Below are positions 47,939 through 56,535 of a stretch of 64,000 nucleotides of DNA, piece after piece. The stretch is from NCBI RefSeq assembly GCF_001667585.1, contig NZ_LZJZ01000093.1, forward strand, positions 62,001 through 126,000. The letters are read 5' to 3'. A program made the position numbers and the translations under genes. Every line of letters starts with the position of its first letter. Positions within the stretch are counted from its first letter, which is position 1. The DNA comes from Mycobacterium sp. E2733 (GTDB lineage Bacteria > Actinomycetota > Actinomycetes > Mycobacteriales > Mycobacteriaceae). The notes beneath the pieces are model-generated. The model saw only the letters and a program-made list of their open reading frames with translations. It did no database searches and was not told the origin of the DNA.

Positions 47939-49012
47939 TCAGACGGCCTGTAGCCGGGCCCGCGGCGCGACCGAACGCTGGTAGCGCGCGGGCGTGGTGC
48001 CCGTCCACCGCTTGAACGCGGCGATGAAGCTCGTCGCCTCGGCGTAGCCCAGCCGCAGCGCGACGTCGTCGACCGAGAGTGCGCCCGTCGCCAACATCTC
48101 CTCGGCGAGGACCCGGTGCACCTCCTCGACCAGATCGCGGAAGGTCGTGTTCTCCTCGGTCAGCCGGCGCCGCAGCGTCCGCTCGCTCATCGCCAGCTGC
48201 CGGGCAACGGCCGCGATCGTGTGGGGTTCGCCGTCGATCGCCGCCAGCCGCTCACGGACTCGCCGGGCGACACCGGTCCGCTTCCGGCGGCCTTCCAACA
48301 GGGCTTGGCACTGCTGCTCGCACATGGCCACGCTCATCTCGCTTGCCCGCGGCAGCGGGTTGTCCAGCAGGGCGGCGGGCCAGCGCGCCACGTTGGCCGG
48401 CGAATCGTAACGCGGTGTCACGCCGAATGCCTTGCGGGCCAATGCGTCTCCAGGCGCGGGCGCGGGGCCCGCGAACTCGATCGAGGAGAACGGGACGGGC
48501 CGGCCCAGCATCTCCGCCATGACCCGGGCGATGGCGGCCAGGTCACGCCGCACCAGAAACTCCGCGACCGGACCGGTCAGGTCGGGCAGGTCGAGCCGCA
48601 ACGCCGCCACCGGCCCATCCACCGTGACGGTCGGCAGGCAGAAGCCATAGCTGAGTTCGTAGAACCGGGCCGCGAACCGGACGGCGTCACCCAGCGTGGA
48701 ACTGGTCAGGCACGCGAAGCCGAAGATGCCCAGCGATCCGACGTGATAGCTGCCGCCCACCCGAACCCCGAGGTCGGCCGCGCCGGCCTCTTTGCCCAAG
48801 AGGTTCACCAGATTAGTGGCGACCGCCAGCTCTTCGCGTCCGACGATCATCCGGTTGTGGTCGCGCAGGTCGGCCTGCGACAGGCCGGTTCCCTCGAGCA
48901 GGTCCGCTACGGCAAGGCCGTTCTCGCAACCGAACTCGGTCATCAACGCGACGCTGGCCGTGCTACGCGGGAAATCCCAGTGCGAAACCTGCGATCCGAC
49001 GAACACCTGCAC
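47939..49012 (-). CDS. AraC-family transcriptional regulator
   Basis: A 357-residue OruR/GbdR-like AraC regulator: an N-terminal arabinose-binding-type domain (residues about 20-210) and a C-terminal HTH pair (HTIAAVARQLAMSERTLRRRL and SVDDVALRLGYAEATSFIAAFKRWTGTTPARYQR). Such proteins often control monooxygenases and lipid catabolism. GTG at 49012. It precedes the Baeyer-Villiger-type monooxygenase gene and follows desA3 after a hairpin, marking the right edge of the accessory block. Confidence 0.92.
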   Translation of the reverse strand: MQVFVGSQVSHWDFPRSTASVALMTEFGCENGLAVADLLEGTGLSQADLRDHNRMIVGREELAVATNLVNLLGKEAGAADLGVRVGGSYHVGSLGIFGFACLTSSTLGDAVRFAARFYELSYGFCLPTVTVDGPVAALRLDLPDLTGPVAEFLVRRDLAAIARVMAEMLGRPVPFSSIEFAGPAPAPGDALARKAFGVTPRYDSPANVARWPAALLDNPLPRASEMSVAMCEQQCQALLEGRRKRTGVARRVRERLAAIDGEPHTIAAVARQLAMSERTLRRRLTEENTTFRDLVEEVHRVLAEEMLATGALSVDDVALRLGYAEATSFIAAFKRWTGTTPARYQRSVAPRARLQAV

Positions 49013-49066
49013 GTATCCCAGTATGGCGAACGGCCGTGCGTCAGGCGGCTACCCGCGCCGCCGCGG

Positions 49067-49122
49067 CGAACGTGCACTCACGGCGAGAAATCGGCCGAAA
49101 TCCCGCACTGAGTGCACGTTCG
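49067..49122 (-). terminator. Hairpin after desA3
   Basis: Arms CGAACGTGCACTCA (49067-49080) and TGAGTGCACGTTCG (49109-49122) are perfectly complementary over 14 bp with a 28-base loop. It starts 11 bases after the desA3 stop on the minus strand. There is no T run. It may also be a dispersed mycobacterial palindrome. Confidence 0.6.
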
Positions 49123-49132
49123 GCGGCAAGGG

Positions 49133-50428
49133 TCAGGCCGCCAGGTCGTCCGCGCCGCCGATCGCGCGCCGCGCATCCCGCTGTGCGCGCTTGGCGCGCC
49201 GCCAGCCACGCACGGTCGCGATGGCGGTCTTCAGCCCACGCCGCCTGCCGGTCTCCGGGTCGATGCCCGCGAAACCGGGCGCCAATTCGGCGAACATGCG
49301 CTCGCTGCGGGTTTCCGGAGCGTTGTCGGCGTCATCGCGCAGGTACTTGTTCGGCAGTGACAGCTTGGCGAGCGTGCGCCAGGTCTTGCCGTACTGCACC
49401 AGGAACGAGCCCGTGGTGTAGGGCAGGTCGTACTTGTCGCAGACCTCGCGGACCCGCACCGAGATCTCGTGCAGCCGGTTGCTCGGCAGGTCCGGGTAGA
49501 GGTGGTGCTCGATCTGGTGGCACAGGTTGCCGCTCATGAACCGCAGTGCGGGCCCGGCCTCGAAGTTGGCACTGCCCAGCATCTGGCGCAGGTACCACTG
49601 CCCCTTGGTTTCGCCGATCATGTCGGTCTTGGTGAATTTCTCAGCGCCGTCGGGGAAATGGCCGCAGAAAATGACGGCGTTGGCCCACACGTTGCGGATC
49701 ACGTTGGCGACGGCGTTGGCCTTCAGCGTGGAGCGGTACGTCGCGCCGGGCGACAGCGCGGTCAGCGCCGGGAACGCGACGTAGTCCTTGACCACCTGCC
49801 GGCCGGCCTTGGCCAGGAACTCGTCCACCCGCTGCCGGGCGTCGTCGTGCTCCATCCGCTTCTTGACGATCTTGCCGATCTCCACGTGCTGCAGACCGAC
49901 GCCCCACTCGAAGAGGAGGGCAAGCATGGTGTTGTAGACCAGGTTGAAGATGTTGAAGCGCTTCCAGCGCTGGTCGCGGGTGACGCGCAGCAGGCCGTAG
50001 CCGACGTCGTCGTCCATCCCGAGGATGTTCGTGTACTTGTGGTGCACGAAGTTGTGGGTGTAGCGCCAGTGCTTGGACGACCCGCTCATGTCCCACTCCC
50101 ACGTCGAGGAGTGGATCTCCGGGTCGTTCATCCAGTCCCACTGGCCGTGCATGACGTTGTGGCCGATCTCCATGTTCTCGATGATCTTGGCCACGCCCAG
50201 AGTGACGGTGCCGGCCCACCAGGCCGAACGGCGAGAACTGGCGGCCAACAGCAGCCGGCCGGATACCTCCAGCGCCCGCTGGGCCGCGATGGTGCGGCGG
50301 ATGTAGCGCGCATCCCGCTCGCCGCGCGAGTCTTCGATGTCCTGGCGGATGGCGTCCAGCTCAATGGCCAGGTTTTCAATGTCGCCGTCCGTCAGATGGG
50401 CGAATACGTCGACGTCGGTGATCGCCAT
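49133..50428 (-). CDS. desA3: Membrane acyl-CoA delta-9 desaturase DesA3
   Basis: A 431-residue membrane desaturase with three histidine boxes: HNVMHGQWD (H90-H94), HNFVHHKYT (H125-H130) and HQIEHHLYPDLP (about 308-313), plus hydrophobic helices between. It desaturates stearoyl-CoA to oleoyl-CoA using electrons from the reductase encoded just upstream. ATG at 50428. A perfect 10-bp inverted repeat at 50490-50513 is the probable operator of a TetR-type repressor responding to acyl-CoA. A hairpin follows the stop. Confidence 0.95.
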   Translation of the reverse strand: MAITDVDVFAHLTDGDIENLAIELDAIRQDIEDSRGERDARYIRRTIAAQRALEVSGRLLLAASSRRSAWWAGTVTLGVAKIIENMEIGHNVMHGQWDWMNDPEIHSSTWEWDMSGSSKHWRYTHNFVHHKYTNILGMDDDVGYGLLRVTRDQRWKRFNIFNLVYNTMLALLFEWGVGLQHVEIGKIVKKRMEHDDARQRVDEFLAKAGRQVVKDYVAFPALTALSPGATYRSTLKANAVANVIRNVWANAVIFCGHFPDGAEKFTKTDMIGETKGQWYLRQMLGSANFEAGPALRFMSGNLCHQIEHHLYPDLPSNRLHEISVRVREVCDKYDLPYTTGSFLVQYGKTWRTLAKLSLPNKYLRDDADNAPETRSERMFAELAPGFAGIDPETGRRRGLKTAIATVRGWRRAKRAQRDARRAIGGADDLAA

Positions 50429-50489
50429 CGTCTTCTTCTCCCTACGGTTGGATTTGTCGGTGCTAAATCAGCTCCAGACCTACGCTATC

Positions 50490-50513
50490 GTAACCTACGA
50501 ATCCGTAGGTTAC
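50490..50513. promoter_or_regulatory. Palindromic operator upstream of desA3
   Basis: GTAACCTACG (50490-50499), spacer AATC, CGTAGGTTAC (50504-50513): perfect 10-bp arms. It is 62 bases upstream of the desA3 start and shares the CCTACG half-site with the two palindromes upstream of the reductase gene, so the same regulator may bind both. Confidence 0.75.
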
Positions 50514-50526
50514 CTGTGAGTAGCAC

Positions 50527-51747
50527 TTAGATGTCGAGCACACAATCGCCGGAAGCGGCCGACACGCAAGTCTGAATCCGCGTGCCCGGGTCGTGCTCCG
50601 CTCCGGTGCGAAGGTCGCGGACGTGCCCGTCCACCAGACCGACCACGCACGACTGACATATACCCATTCGGCAGCCGAAGGGCATCTGCACGCCGGCGCC
50701 CTCCCCCGCGTCCATCAACGACGTCGCGGCGTCCGCGGCGACCGCGCGACCGCTGCGGGCGAAGGTGACCGTTCCGCCGGCGCCCGCCGGCGCGGCCTTG
50801 GACACGGCGAAGCGTTCGAGGTGCAGCCGCTCGCCGATGCCCACCGCCGACCAGACCTTTTCGGCCTGGGTCAGCATGCCCTCCGGCCCGCAGGCCCAGG
50901 TGTGCCGTTCGCGCCAGTCCGGTACCTCGTGGTCGAGCCGGGCGAGGTCGAGGCGACCCTGGGTCCGGGTTTCCCGCAGCAGTAGCCGATAGCCGGGGTG
51001 GTCGACGGCCAGGGCGGCCAGCTCGGTGCGAAACATCACGTCGGCTTCGGTGGGCGCCGAATGCACGTGCGCGATGTCGCCAATCTGGTTGCGGCGCACC
51101 AGGGTTCGCAGCATGGACATCACCGGAGTGATCCCCGATCCGGCGGTGAGGAACAGGATGGACGCCGGCGCGGGATCCGGCAGCACGAAGTTGCCCCGCG
51201 GTGCGGCCAGCCGGACGATGGTCCCCCGCTCGACGCCCGCCACCAGGTGGGAGGACAAGAACCCTTCGGGCATCGCCTTCACCGTGATGGTCACCGTGCG
51301 CCTCGTGCCCAATCCGGACGTCTCGGCGGGGCTGGACGTGAGCGAATACGACCGCCAGCGCCAGCGCCCGTCCATCAGCAGGCCGATCCCGATGTACTGG
51401 CCCGGCTGGTAATCGAAGTTGAAGCCCCACCCCGGCTTGATCACCAGGGTCGCGGAATCCTCCGTCTCGCGGCGCACCTCGAGGATGCGGCCCCGCACTT
51501 CCCGCGCCGACCACAGCGGATTGGCCAGGTGCAGGTAGTCGTCGGGCAACAGGGGTGTCGTGATGCGCGCCGCGAGCTTGCGCAGCGCGTGCCAACCGGG
51601 ATGCCGGTCGGCGCCGGCGACGACTGGCCGCTTGGTCTCGATGACGTTGCCCGTGATCGATGGGTTACGTCTGCCCAGGGGAAGCTCCTGCTCACTAAGC
51701 GCCGTCTTGGTTGCGCTCCCTATTGTGATCGATTCTCTGGGCCTCAC
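50527..51747 (-). CDS. Ferredoxin-NADP-reductase-type electron donor for DesA3 (Rv3230c-like)
   Basis: About 406 residues. The FAD-binding domain has RWRSYSLTSSP, the NADPH domain has LTAGSGITPVMSMLR and TWACGPEGMLTQAE, and the C-terminal plant-type [2Fe-2S] domain has FGCRMGICQSC with a last cysteine in IQTCVSA. It passes NADPH electrons to DesA3. The GTG at 51747 is the only usable start between the operators and the conserved ADRHPGWHALRK; the N-terminal ~30 residues are unlike the shorter M. tuberculosis protein, so the start is the weak point. It may be a leaderless mRNA, because the operator palindromes end seven bases upstream. Confidence 0.9.
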   Translation of the reverse strand: MRPRESITIGSATKTALSEQELPLGRRNPSITGNVIETKRPVVAGADRHPGWHALRKLAARITTPLLPDDYLHLANPLWSAREVRGRILEVRRETEDSATLVIKPGWGFNFDYQPGQYIGIGLLMDGRWRWRSYSLTSSPAETSGLGTRRTVTITVKAMPEGFLSSHLVAGVERGTIVRLAAPRGNFVLPDPAPASILFLTAGSGITPVMSMLRTLVRRNQIGDIAHVHSAPTEADVMFRTELAALAVDHPGYRLLLRETRTQGRLDLARLDHEVPDWRERHTWACGPEGMLTQAEKVWSAVGIGERLHLERFAVSKAAPAGAGGTVTFARSGRAVAADAATSLMDAGEGAGVQMPFGCRMGICQSCVVGLVDGHVRDLRTGAEHDPGTRIQTCVSAASGDCVLDI

Positions 51748-51753
51748 GAAACC

Positions 51754-51781
51754 TACGGTACCGTAACCTACGGTGCCGTAG
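51754..51781. promoter_or_regulatory. Double palindromic operator upstream of the desaturase reductase gene
   Basis: TACGGTACCGTA (51754-51765) is a perfect 12-base palindrome. CTACGGTGCCGTAG (51768-51781) is a second palindrome with 6-bp arms and two central bases, one helical turn away. Both share the CCTACGGT sequence, related to the desA3 operator. They directly precede the start codon, so binding would block transcription. Confidence 0.72.
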
Positions 51782-51817
51782 CCAGCGTCAAGGCCGAATA
51801 CTCGGCATTCGCGCCGG

Positions 51818-52333
51818 TCAGAGCAGCTCGAGCAGGAACGGCAGCTCCTGGTTGGCGTACCACGCCAAGTCATGGTCTTGCGCGTCGCCGACGATCAATT
51901 CGGCGTCCTCGTCGCCCAGGTCGGCGGCGTCGATGGCCTCGATCGCCTTCGTCACCGCGGGCTCGGCATCCGCGTTGTCTACGTACGCGGCGATCACATC
52001 CTCCAGCGCGACGGGCGCGCCGAGTCTCACCACCGCGTCGTCGAGGTCGGGACGGAAGCTGACGTCGCCGACCTCTGCGGCCAGCACCGCGCGCCGCGGT
52101 GGCAGGGATCCGGAAACGGCGCCTTCGGCTTGCGTGCCGGCCAGCAGGCGCAGCGACGCCAGCGCAGCCTCGCGCAGCGCGACCTCGGCGAGCTCGTCGT
52201 CGTCGCCCTCGGCGTATGCCTCGCGCAACGTCGGCGTCAGCGCGAATGCGGTGCCGTTGACGGGCCGCAACGAGCCCTCGGCCACCAGGCCCTGCAACAT
52301 GGCCAGCGTGGCCGGAATGTAAACGAGCGTCAC
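51818..52333 (-). CDS. Small acidic protein of unknown function (Rv3231c-like)
   Basis: A 171-residue, strongly acidic, mainly helical protein (MTLVYIPATLAMLQGLV, later AVVRLGAPVALEDVIAAY, AELIVGDAQDHDLAWYA). Members of this family are described only as conserved actinobacterial proteins. The GTG at 52333 overlaps the ppk2 stop as GTGA, so it is translationally coupled to ppk2 and may act with it. No metal motif, cysteine or membrane segment. Confidence 0.8.
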   Translation of the reverse strand: MTLVYIPATLAMLQGLVAEGSLRPVNGTAFALTPTLREAYAEGDDDELAEVALREAALASLRLLAGTQAEGAVSGSLPPRRAVLAAEVGDVSFRPDLDDAVVRLGAPVALEDVIAAYVDNADAEPAVTKAIEAIDAADLGDEDAELIVGDAQDHDLAWYANQELPFLLELL

Positions 52334-53190
52334 GAATCCCCCATGAGCGTGGCCGCGTGGTCCTCGACGTACTTGGACAGCTCACGCGGCGGGCGCCGGT
52401 AATTTCCGCTCACCACCGGGTTTTTGGGCAACTTGACGTGGGGCCGCTCGACGTCTTCGTATTCGATGGTGGACAGCAGATGCGCCATCATGTTCAACCG
52501 CGCGTGCTTCTTGATATCCGATTCCACGACATACCACGGGCTGACCGGGGTGTCGGTGTGCACCATCATCTCGTCCTTGGCGCGCGAATAGTCCTCCTGC
52601 CGATAGAGCGACTCCGTGTCCATCGGGCTGAGTTTCCATTGCCGCACAGGGTCAGTCAGTCGCGCCTTGAACCGGCGTAATTGCTCGCCCGCAGAGACCG
52701 AAAACCAATATTTTCGCAGCAGGATCCCGTCATCGATCAGCATCTGTTCGAAAATGGGGGTCTGGCGCAAGAACAGCGCATGCTCTTGCGGCGTGCAAAA
52801 TCCCATGACCTTCTCCACGCCGGCGCGGTTGTACCACGACCGATCGAACAGCACGATTTCCCCTTTGGCGGGAAGGTGGGCGATGTAGCGCTGGTAGTAC
52901 CACTGGCCGCGTTCCCGGTCGGTCGGCGAGGGCAGCGCCGCGATTCGGGCGACGCGCGGGTTGAGGTATTCGGTGATCCGCTTGATGGTTCCACCCTTGC
53001 CGGCTCCGTCGCGGCCTTCGAAGATGACCACCAGACGTTGGCCGGTGTGCCGCACCCACTCCTGCAGCCTCACGAATTCCGTTTGCAGCCGGAACAATTC
53101 GGCCTCGTATACCTCGTCAGAAATCTTCGGCGTGATCGGCGCCGCTGATTTCGCCGCCTTGGCCTTGGGGCCCTTCGTTTCGGTGCTCAC
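52330..53190 (-). CDS. ppk2: Polyphosphate kinase 2
   Basis: A 286-residue PPK2-family enzyme. The Walker A loop EGRDGAGKGGT is at about 58-68, Walker B is FDRSWYNRAGVE, and the lid contains DPVRQWKLSPMD. It uses polyphosphate to phosphorylate nucleoside diphosphates (class I, short form). A lysine/alanine-rich N-terminus precedes the core. GTG at 53190 (VSTETKGPKAKAAKS). It precedes and overlaps the acidic protein gene; tgs3 lies upstream, 44 bases away on the same strand. Confidence 0.95.
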   Translation of the reverse strand: MSTETKGPKAKAAKSAAPITPKISDEVYEAELFRLQTEFVRLQEWVRHTGQRLVVIFEGRDGAGKGGTIKRITEYLNPRVARIAALPSPTDRERGQWYYQRYIAHLPAKGEIVLFDRSWYNRAGVEKVMGFCTPQEHALFLRQTPIFEQMLIDDGILLRKYWFSVSAGEQLRRFKARLTDPVRQWKLSPMDTESLYRQEDYSRAKDEMMVHTDTPVSPWYVVESDIKKHARLNMMAHLLSTIEYEDVERPHVKLPKNPVVSGNYRRPPRELSKYVEDHAATLMGDS

Positions 53191-53234
53191 ATCAACGAAT
53201 GATAGAACCGGCCAGTGCTTTTCACCGGGACTAA

Positions 53235-54653
53235 TTACCGGGAAGCTTCCAGCAATTCCTCGAGCGCTTGGCTCAGCAGGCCGGGCAGCAGCTCAACGTC
53301 GCTCATCGCTTCGCGGTCGGCGTTGATGCCGAAATACAGCATGCCGTTATAAGACGTCACACTGATGGCCAGGGCCTGGTTGTGCAGTAGCGGCGGAACG
53401 CCGTACGTCTCGAGCAACTTGGTGCCGGCGATGTACATCTGCGATTGAGCCCCCGGCGCGTTGGTGATCAGCAGGTTGAACGTCCGCCGGGAAAAGCTGG
53501 GGAAACTGGTGGCGACCCGGATCCCCATGGCGTGCAGCGTGGGTGGCGCAAATCCCGACAGGGTGACGATGGTCCTGGCGTCCACCAAGCGGGCGGCCGT
53601 GGGGTTCGACTCGGTGGCGTGCGCGATCTGCGACAGCCGCACCACCGGGTTCGGCTCCCCCACCGGCAGGTCGACCAAGTACGGCATCACCTGGCCGATG
53701 GCCTGGCCGGGGCCGGTCGCGTCGAGCTGGTCCTCGGCGTAGATGGACAGCGGCGCCATGGCCCGAACCGTCGCGGTCGGCGACACCGCCACCCCGCGTG
53801 ACATCAACCAGCTTCCCAGGGCGCCGGCGATCACCGCGAGCACCACATCGTTGACGTCGCAGTCATATCGCGCGCGCACGGTGCGGTAGTCCTCGAGGTT
53901 GCAGCTCGCGACCGTGAACCGCCGGTGGCGGGAAACGGTCGCATTGAGCGGACTGCTCGGCGCGGTGCCGCGCGCAACGGCCCGCGCGAAATCGACGACC
54001 CGGCGGCCCGCCGCGAGGAGTTCGCCATGGTTGGTCATCAGGCCGCCGATGGCCGATCCAACGGCCTGCACCTGGGTGCTCGGTCCCACGAACCAGTCGC
54101 CGATGGCCCCGAAGATCAGCCGCGCGTTACCCGGGTCGCGCTCCGGGACCCAGATGTCCTCGGGCAGCGCCGGGGGGCGCTTGGTGCGGTCGGCGATGAC
54201 GTGGTTGATCTCCAGCGCCGCCATGCCGTTGATCAAGGCCTGGTGCGACTTGGTGTAGAGGGCGACCCGGTTCTTCGACAGGCCCTCGACCAGATACATC
54301 TCCCACAGCGGCCGCGACTTGTCCAGCGGACGGGCCGCCAGCCTGGCGATCAGCTCGTGCAGCTGTTCGTCGCTGCCCGGGGAGGGCAGCGCGGAGCGCC
54401 GCACGTGGTAGGTGATGTCGAAGTCGGCGTCGTCGATCCACACCGGCCGGGCCGACCCGACCCGTACCTCGCGGACTTTCTGGCGATAGCGCGGAATCTG
54501 TGGCAGCCGCCGTTCGACCGTCGACAGCAGCGTCTCGTAGCTCAATCCCGCGCGCGGGCGGCGCAGGATCGACAGCGATCCGACGTACATCGGGGTGGCC
54601 GTGTTTTCCAGCCGGAAAAACGACGCGTCCGATGGGGACAACCGGGTCACCAT
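53235..54653 (-). CDS. tgs3: Wax-ester synthase/diacylglycerol acyltransferase family protein, Tgs3-like
   Basis: A 472-residue WS/DGAT protein. The N-terminal part MVTRLSPSDASFFRLEN is typical, as is PLWEMYLVEGL. The catalytic HHxxxDG motif is changed to HQALING (H137, Q138, N142, G143), so both the second histidine and the aspartate are missing; the C-terminal NLLITNAPGAQ motif is kept. It may be inactive, or use another residue, or act as a partner. In M. tuberculosis the gene is annotated as two ORFs (Rv3233c and Rv3234c); here it is one. ATG at 54653. Confidence 0.9.
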   Translation of the reverse strand: MVTRLSPSDASFFRLENTATPMYVGSLSILRRPRAGLSYETLLSTVERRLPQIPRYRQKVREVRVGSARPVWIDDADFDITYHVRRSALPSPGSDEQLHELIARLAARPLDKSRPLWEMYLVEGLSKNRVALYTKSHQALINGMAALEINHVIADRTKRPPALPEDIWVPERDPGNARLIFGAIGDWFVGPSTQVQAVGSAIGGLMTNHGELLAAGRRVVDFARAVARGTAPSSPLNATVSRHRRFTVASCNLEDYRTVRARYDCDVNDVVLAVIAGALGSWLMSRGVAVSPTATVRAMAPLSIYAEDQLDATGPGQAIGQVMPYLVDLPVGEPNPVVRLSQIAHATESNPTAARLVDARTIVTLSGFAPPTLHAMGIRVATSFPSFSRRTFNLLITNAPGAQSQMYIAGTKLLETYGVPPLLHNQALAISVTSYNGMLYFGINADREAMSDVELLPGLLSQALEELLEASR

Positions 54654-54832
54654 GGGGCGCAGTCCTCCTCATCGAATCATCGCCCTGTTGCTTAAGGAGA
54701 CGTGCCGCCCACGGTAATCGTCCAGCCGGGCCACGGCCGAGCGCGGGTACGCGCGAGCCCGAGTTGTGCCATGATGACCACTGCCTGTCACTCTCCAGCG
54801 GGCTCCCGGTTCCAACAGTTGGAGAGTGCGCG

Positions 54833-55357
54833 TTGAACACCAGTCCTGTCGCGGGTCCGCCGGATGCCTTCGCCGTCCTACCCGTCGTCGACTACGAGCC
54901 CCCTACTGGGAGCGTTCCTCCGTGCCGGCCGTCGTCGCGCGGACCGTTGCGCCGGCGCAGCGCCCACGCCCCGCGCCGGCCCTGCCCGCCCGGCAGGCAA
55001 CCGGCCGAGGTGCCCCAGATGTCGCGGCAGATGCGGCAGGCGGCGATATTCGCCGACGCGGCGCTGCGCCGGGTACTGGAGGTCATCGACCGCCGCCGCC
55101 CGGCCGCTCAGCTGCGCCCGCTGCTCACGCCCAGCCTGGTCGATTCCGTCGTCTCGGTGGGCCACTCGGCCGCCGGCCGGGAGGCTGCGGCGGTGCTTCG
55201 GCGGCTGCGTCTGCAGCCGGCCGGTCGGGACCCGGAGGCCGCGGCCGAGGTTTCCGGCTCGTACAGCCGCGGGAACCGGATCCATGCCATTGCCTGCCGC
55301 GTCGAGCAGGTGGAGGCCGGCGCCCGCTGGCGGGTGGTGGCCCTGCACATCGGTTGA
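54833..55357 (+). CDS. Rv3235-family protein
   Basis: A 174-residue protein with a proline/arginine-rich N-terminal half (PPCRPSSRGPLRRRS, PRRPCPPGRQ) and a folded C-terminal domain (about 70-174, QAAIFADAALRRVLEVIDRR, ending RWRVVALHIG) of the Rv3235 family found beside secA in actinobacteria. The TTG at 54833 is preferred since GGAGAG lies seven bases upstream. Function unknown; a role near Sec export is suggested only by recurring context. It is divergent from tgs3 and convergent with the antiporter gene. Confidence 0.8.
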   Translation: MNTSPVAGPPDAFAVLPVVDYEPPTGSVPPCRPSSRGPLRRRSAHAPRRPCPPGRQPAEVPQMSRQMRQAAIFADAALRRVLEVIDRRRPAAQLRPLLTPSLVDSVVSVGHSAAGREAAAVLRRLRLQPAGRDPEAAAEVSGSYSRGNRIHAIACRVEQVEAGARWRVVALHIG

Positions 55358-55364
55358 TCGACGG

Positions 55365-56531
55365 TCAGTGCGGGTTGGTGGGGGGCACGGCGGTGGGCGC
55401 CAGCGGGCCGCCCGTGTAGCGGGCCAGCACCGGACCCGCGATCGCCATGATGAACACGTACGACGTCGCCAGCGCGGCGACCGCGGGGATCGACGTGCCC
55501 GCCAATCCGATGATGATCAGCGAGAACTCGCCCCTGGCGATGAGCGCGGTGCCCGCGCGCAGCTGCCCGCGCCGCGCCACTCCGTCGCGCCGGGCGGCGA
55601 AGATCCCGGTGGCCACCTTGGTCGCCGCGGTCACGACGGCCAGCATCAGCGCCGCCGGAAGCATCGGGATCAGCTCGTGCGGGTCGACCGCAAAGCCGAT
55701 GGCCAGGAAGAAGATGGCGGCGAACAGGTCCCGCAACGGGCCCAGCACTTTGCGTGCCCGGTCCGCCGTTTGCCCGGTCAGCGTCAGCCCTACCAGAAAC
55801 GCGCCCACGGCGGCCGACGCGTGCAGGGATTCGGCGATCGCCGCCACGATCAACGTGATGCCCAGCACCCGCAGCAGCAGCTGTTCGGAGTCGGGGTGTT
55901 CGACCAGACGACCGACGTGGTGGCCCCAGCGGTAGGACGCGGCGAACGCCGCCAGCAGCGCGGCCACCGCCACCACCATGCCGACGACGGCGCGTAGCCA
56001 GCCGCCGCCCGCTGCCAGGACGGCGAACAGCGGCAGGTAGGCCGCCATCGCGAAGTCCTCGAGGACCAGCACGGAGAGCACCGCAGGCGTCTCCCGGTTA
56101 CCGAGCCGGCGCAAGTCCTCCAGCAGGCGCGCGATGACACCCGAGGAGGAGATATAGGTGACGCCGGCCAGGCACAGGATGGCCACGCCGTCCAATCCCA
56201 GCAGCCAGCCGGCAACCGCGCCGGGCGCCGCATTGAGGACGATGTCGACACCGGCGGACGGCAGGTGGTGCCGCAGGCTGGCGGCGAACTCGGCCGCGGA
56301 GAACTCGAGGCCCAGGGTCAGCAGCAGCAGCACGACGCCGATGGGCGCGCTGGTGGTGATGAACTGGCCGCCGGCGGCCAGCGGCAGGATCCCGCCCTTG
56401 CCCAGCGACAGGCCCGCCAGCAGGTACACCGGAATCGGGGACAGGGCGAATCGGCGTGCGACGGCGCCCACCACGGCCAACATGGCCAGGAGGGCGCCGA
56501 GTTCTAACAGCAGCGCCCACGAAACCTGCAC
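55365..56531 (-). CDS. CPA2-type cation/proton antiporter, membrane subunit (KefB-like)
   Basis: A 388-residue membrane protein with 11-13 helices of the CPA2 family (Rv3236c-like). The unwound-helix region with LTLGLEFSA, SSSGVIARLL and VLVLEDFAMAAYLP, and the aspartate in GFAVDPHE, are the ion-binding hallmarks; RARKVLGPLRDLFAAIFFLAIG is conserved. There is no C-terminal RCK domain because the regulatory part is encoded separately just upstream. GTG at 56531, four bases after the stop of the TrkA_C gene. Confidence 0.9.
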   Translation of the reverse strand: MQVSWALLLELGALLAMLAVVGAVARRFALSPIPVYLLAGLSLGKGGILPLAAGGQFITTSAPIGVVLLLLTLGLEFSAAEFAASLRHHLPSAGVDIVLNAAPGAVAGWLLGLDGVAILCLAGVTYISSSGVIARLLEDLRRLGNRETPAVLSVLVLEDFAMAAYLPLFAVLAAGGGWLRAVVGMVVAVAALLAAFAASYRWGHHVGRLVEHPDSEQLLLRVLGITLIVAAIAESLHASAAVGAFLVGLTLTGQTADRARKVLGPLRDLFAAIFFLAIGFAVDPHELIPMLPAALMLAVVTAATKVATGIFAARRDGVARRGQLRAGTALIARGEFSLIIIGLAGTSIPAVAALATSYVFIMAIAGPVLARYTGGPLAPTAVPPTNPH

Positions 56532-56535
56532 CGGC

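Noticed and set aside
53220..53245. DosR-type box (GGGACTAATTACC)
   Set aside because: Only one half-site matches and it lies between ppk2 and the end of tgs3, not upstream of a start.
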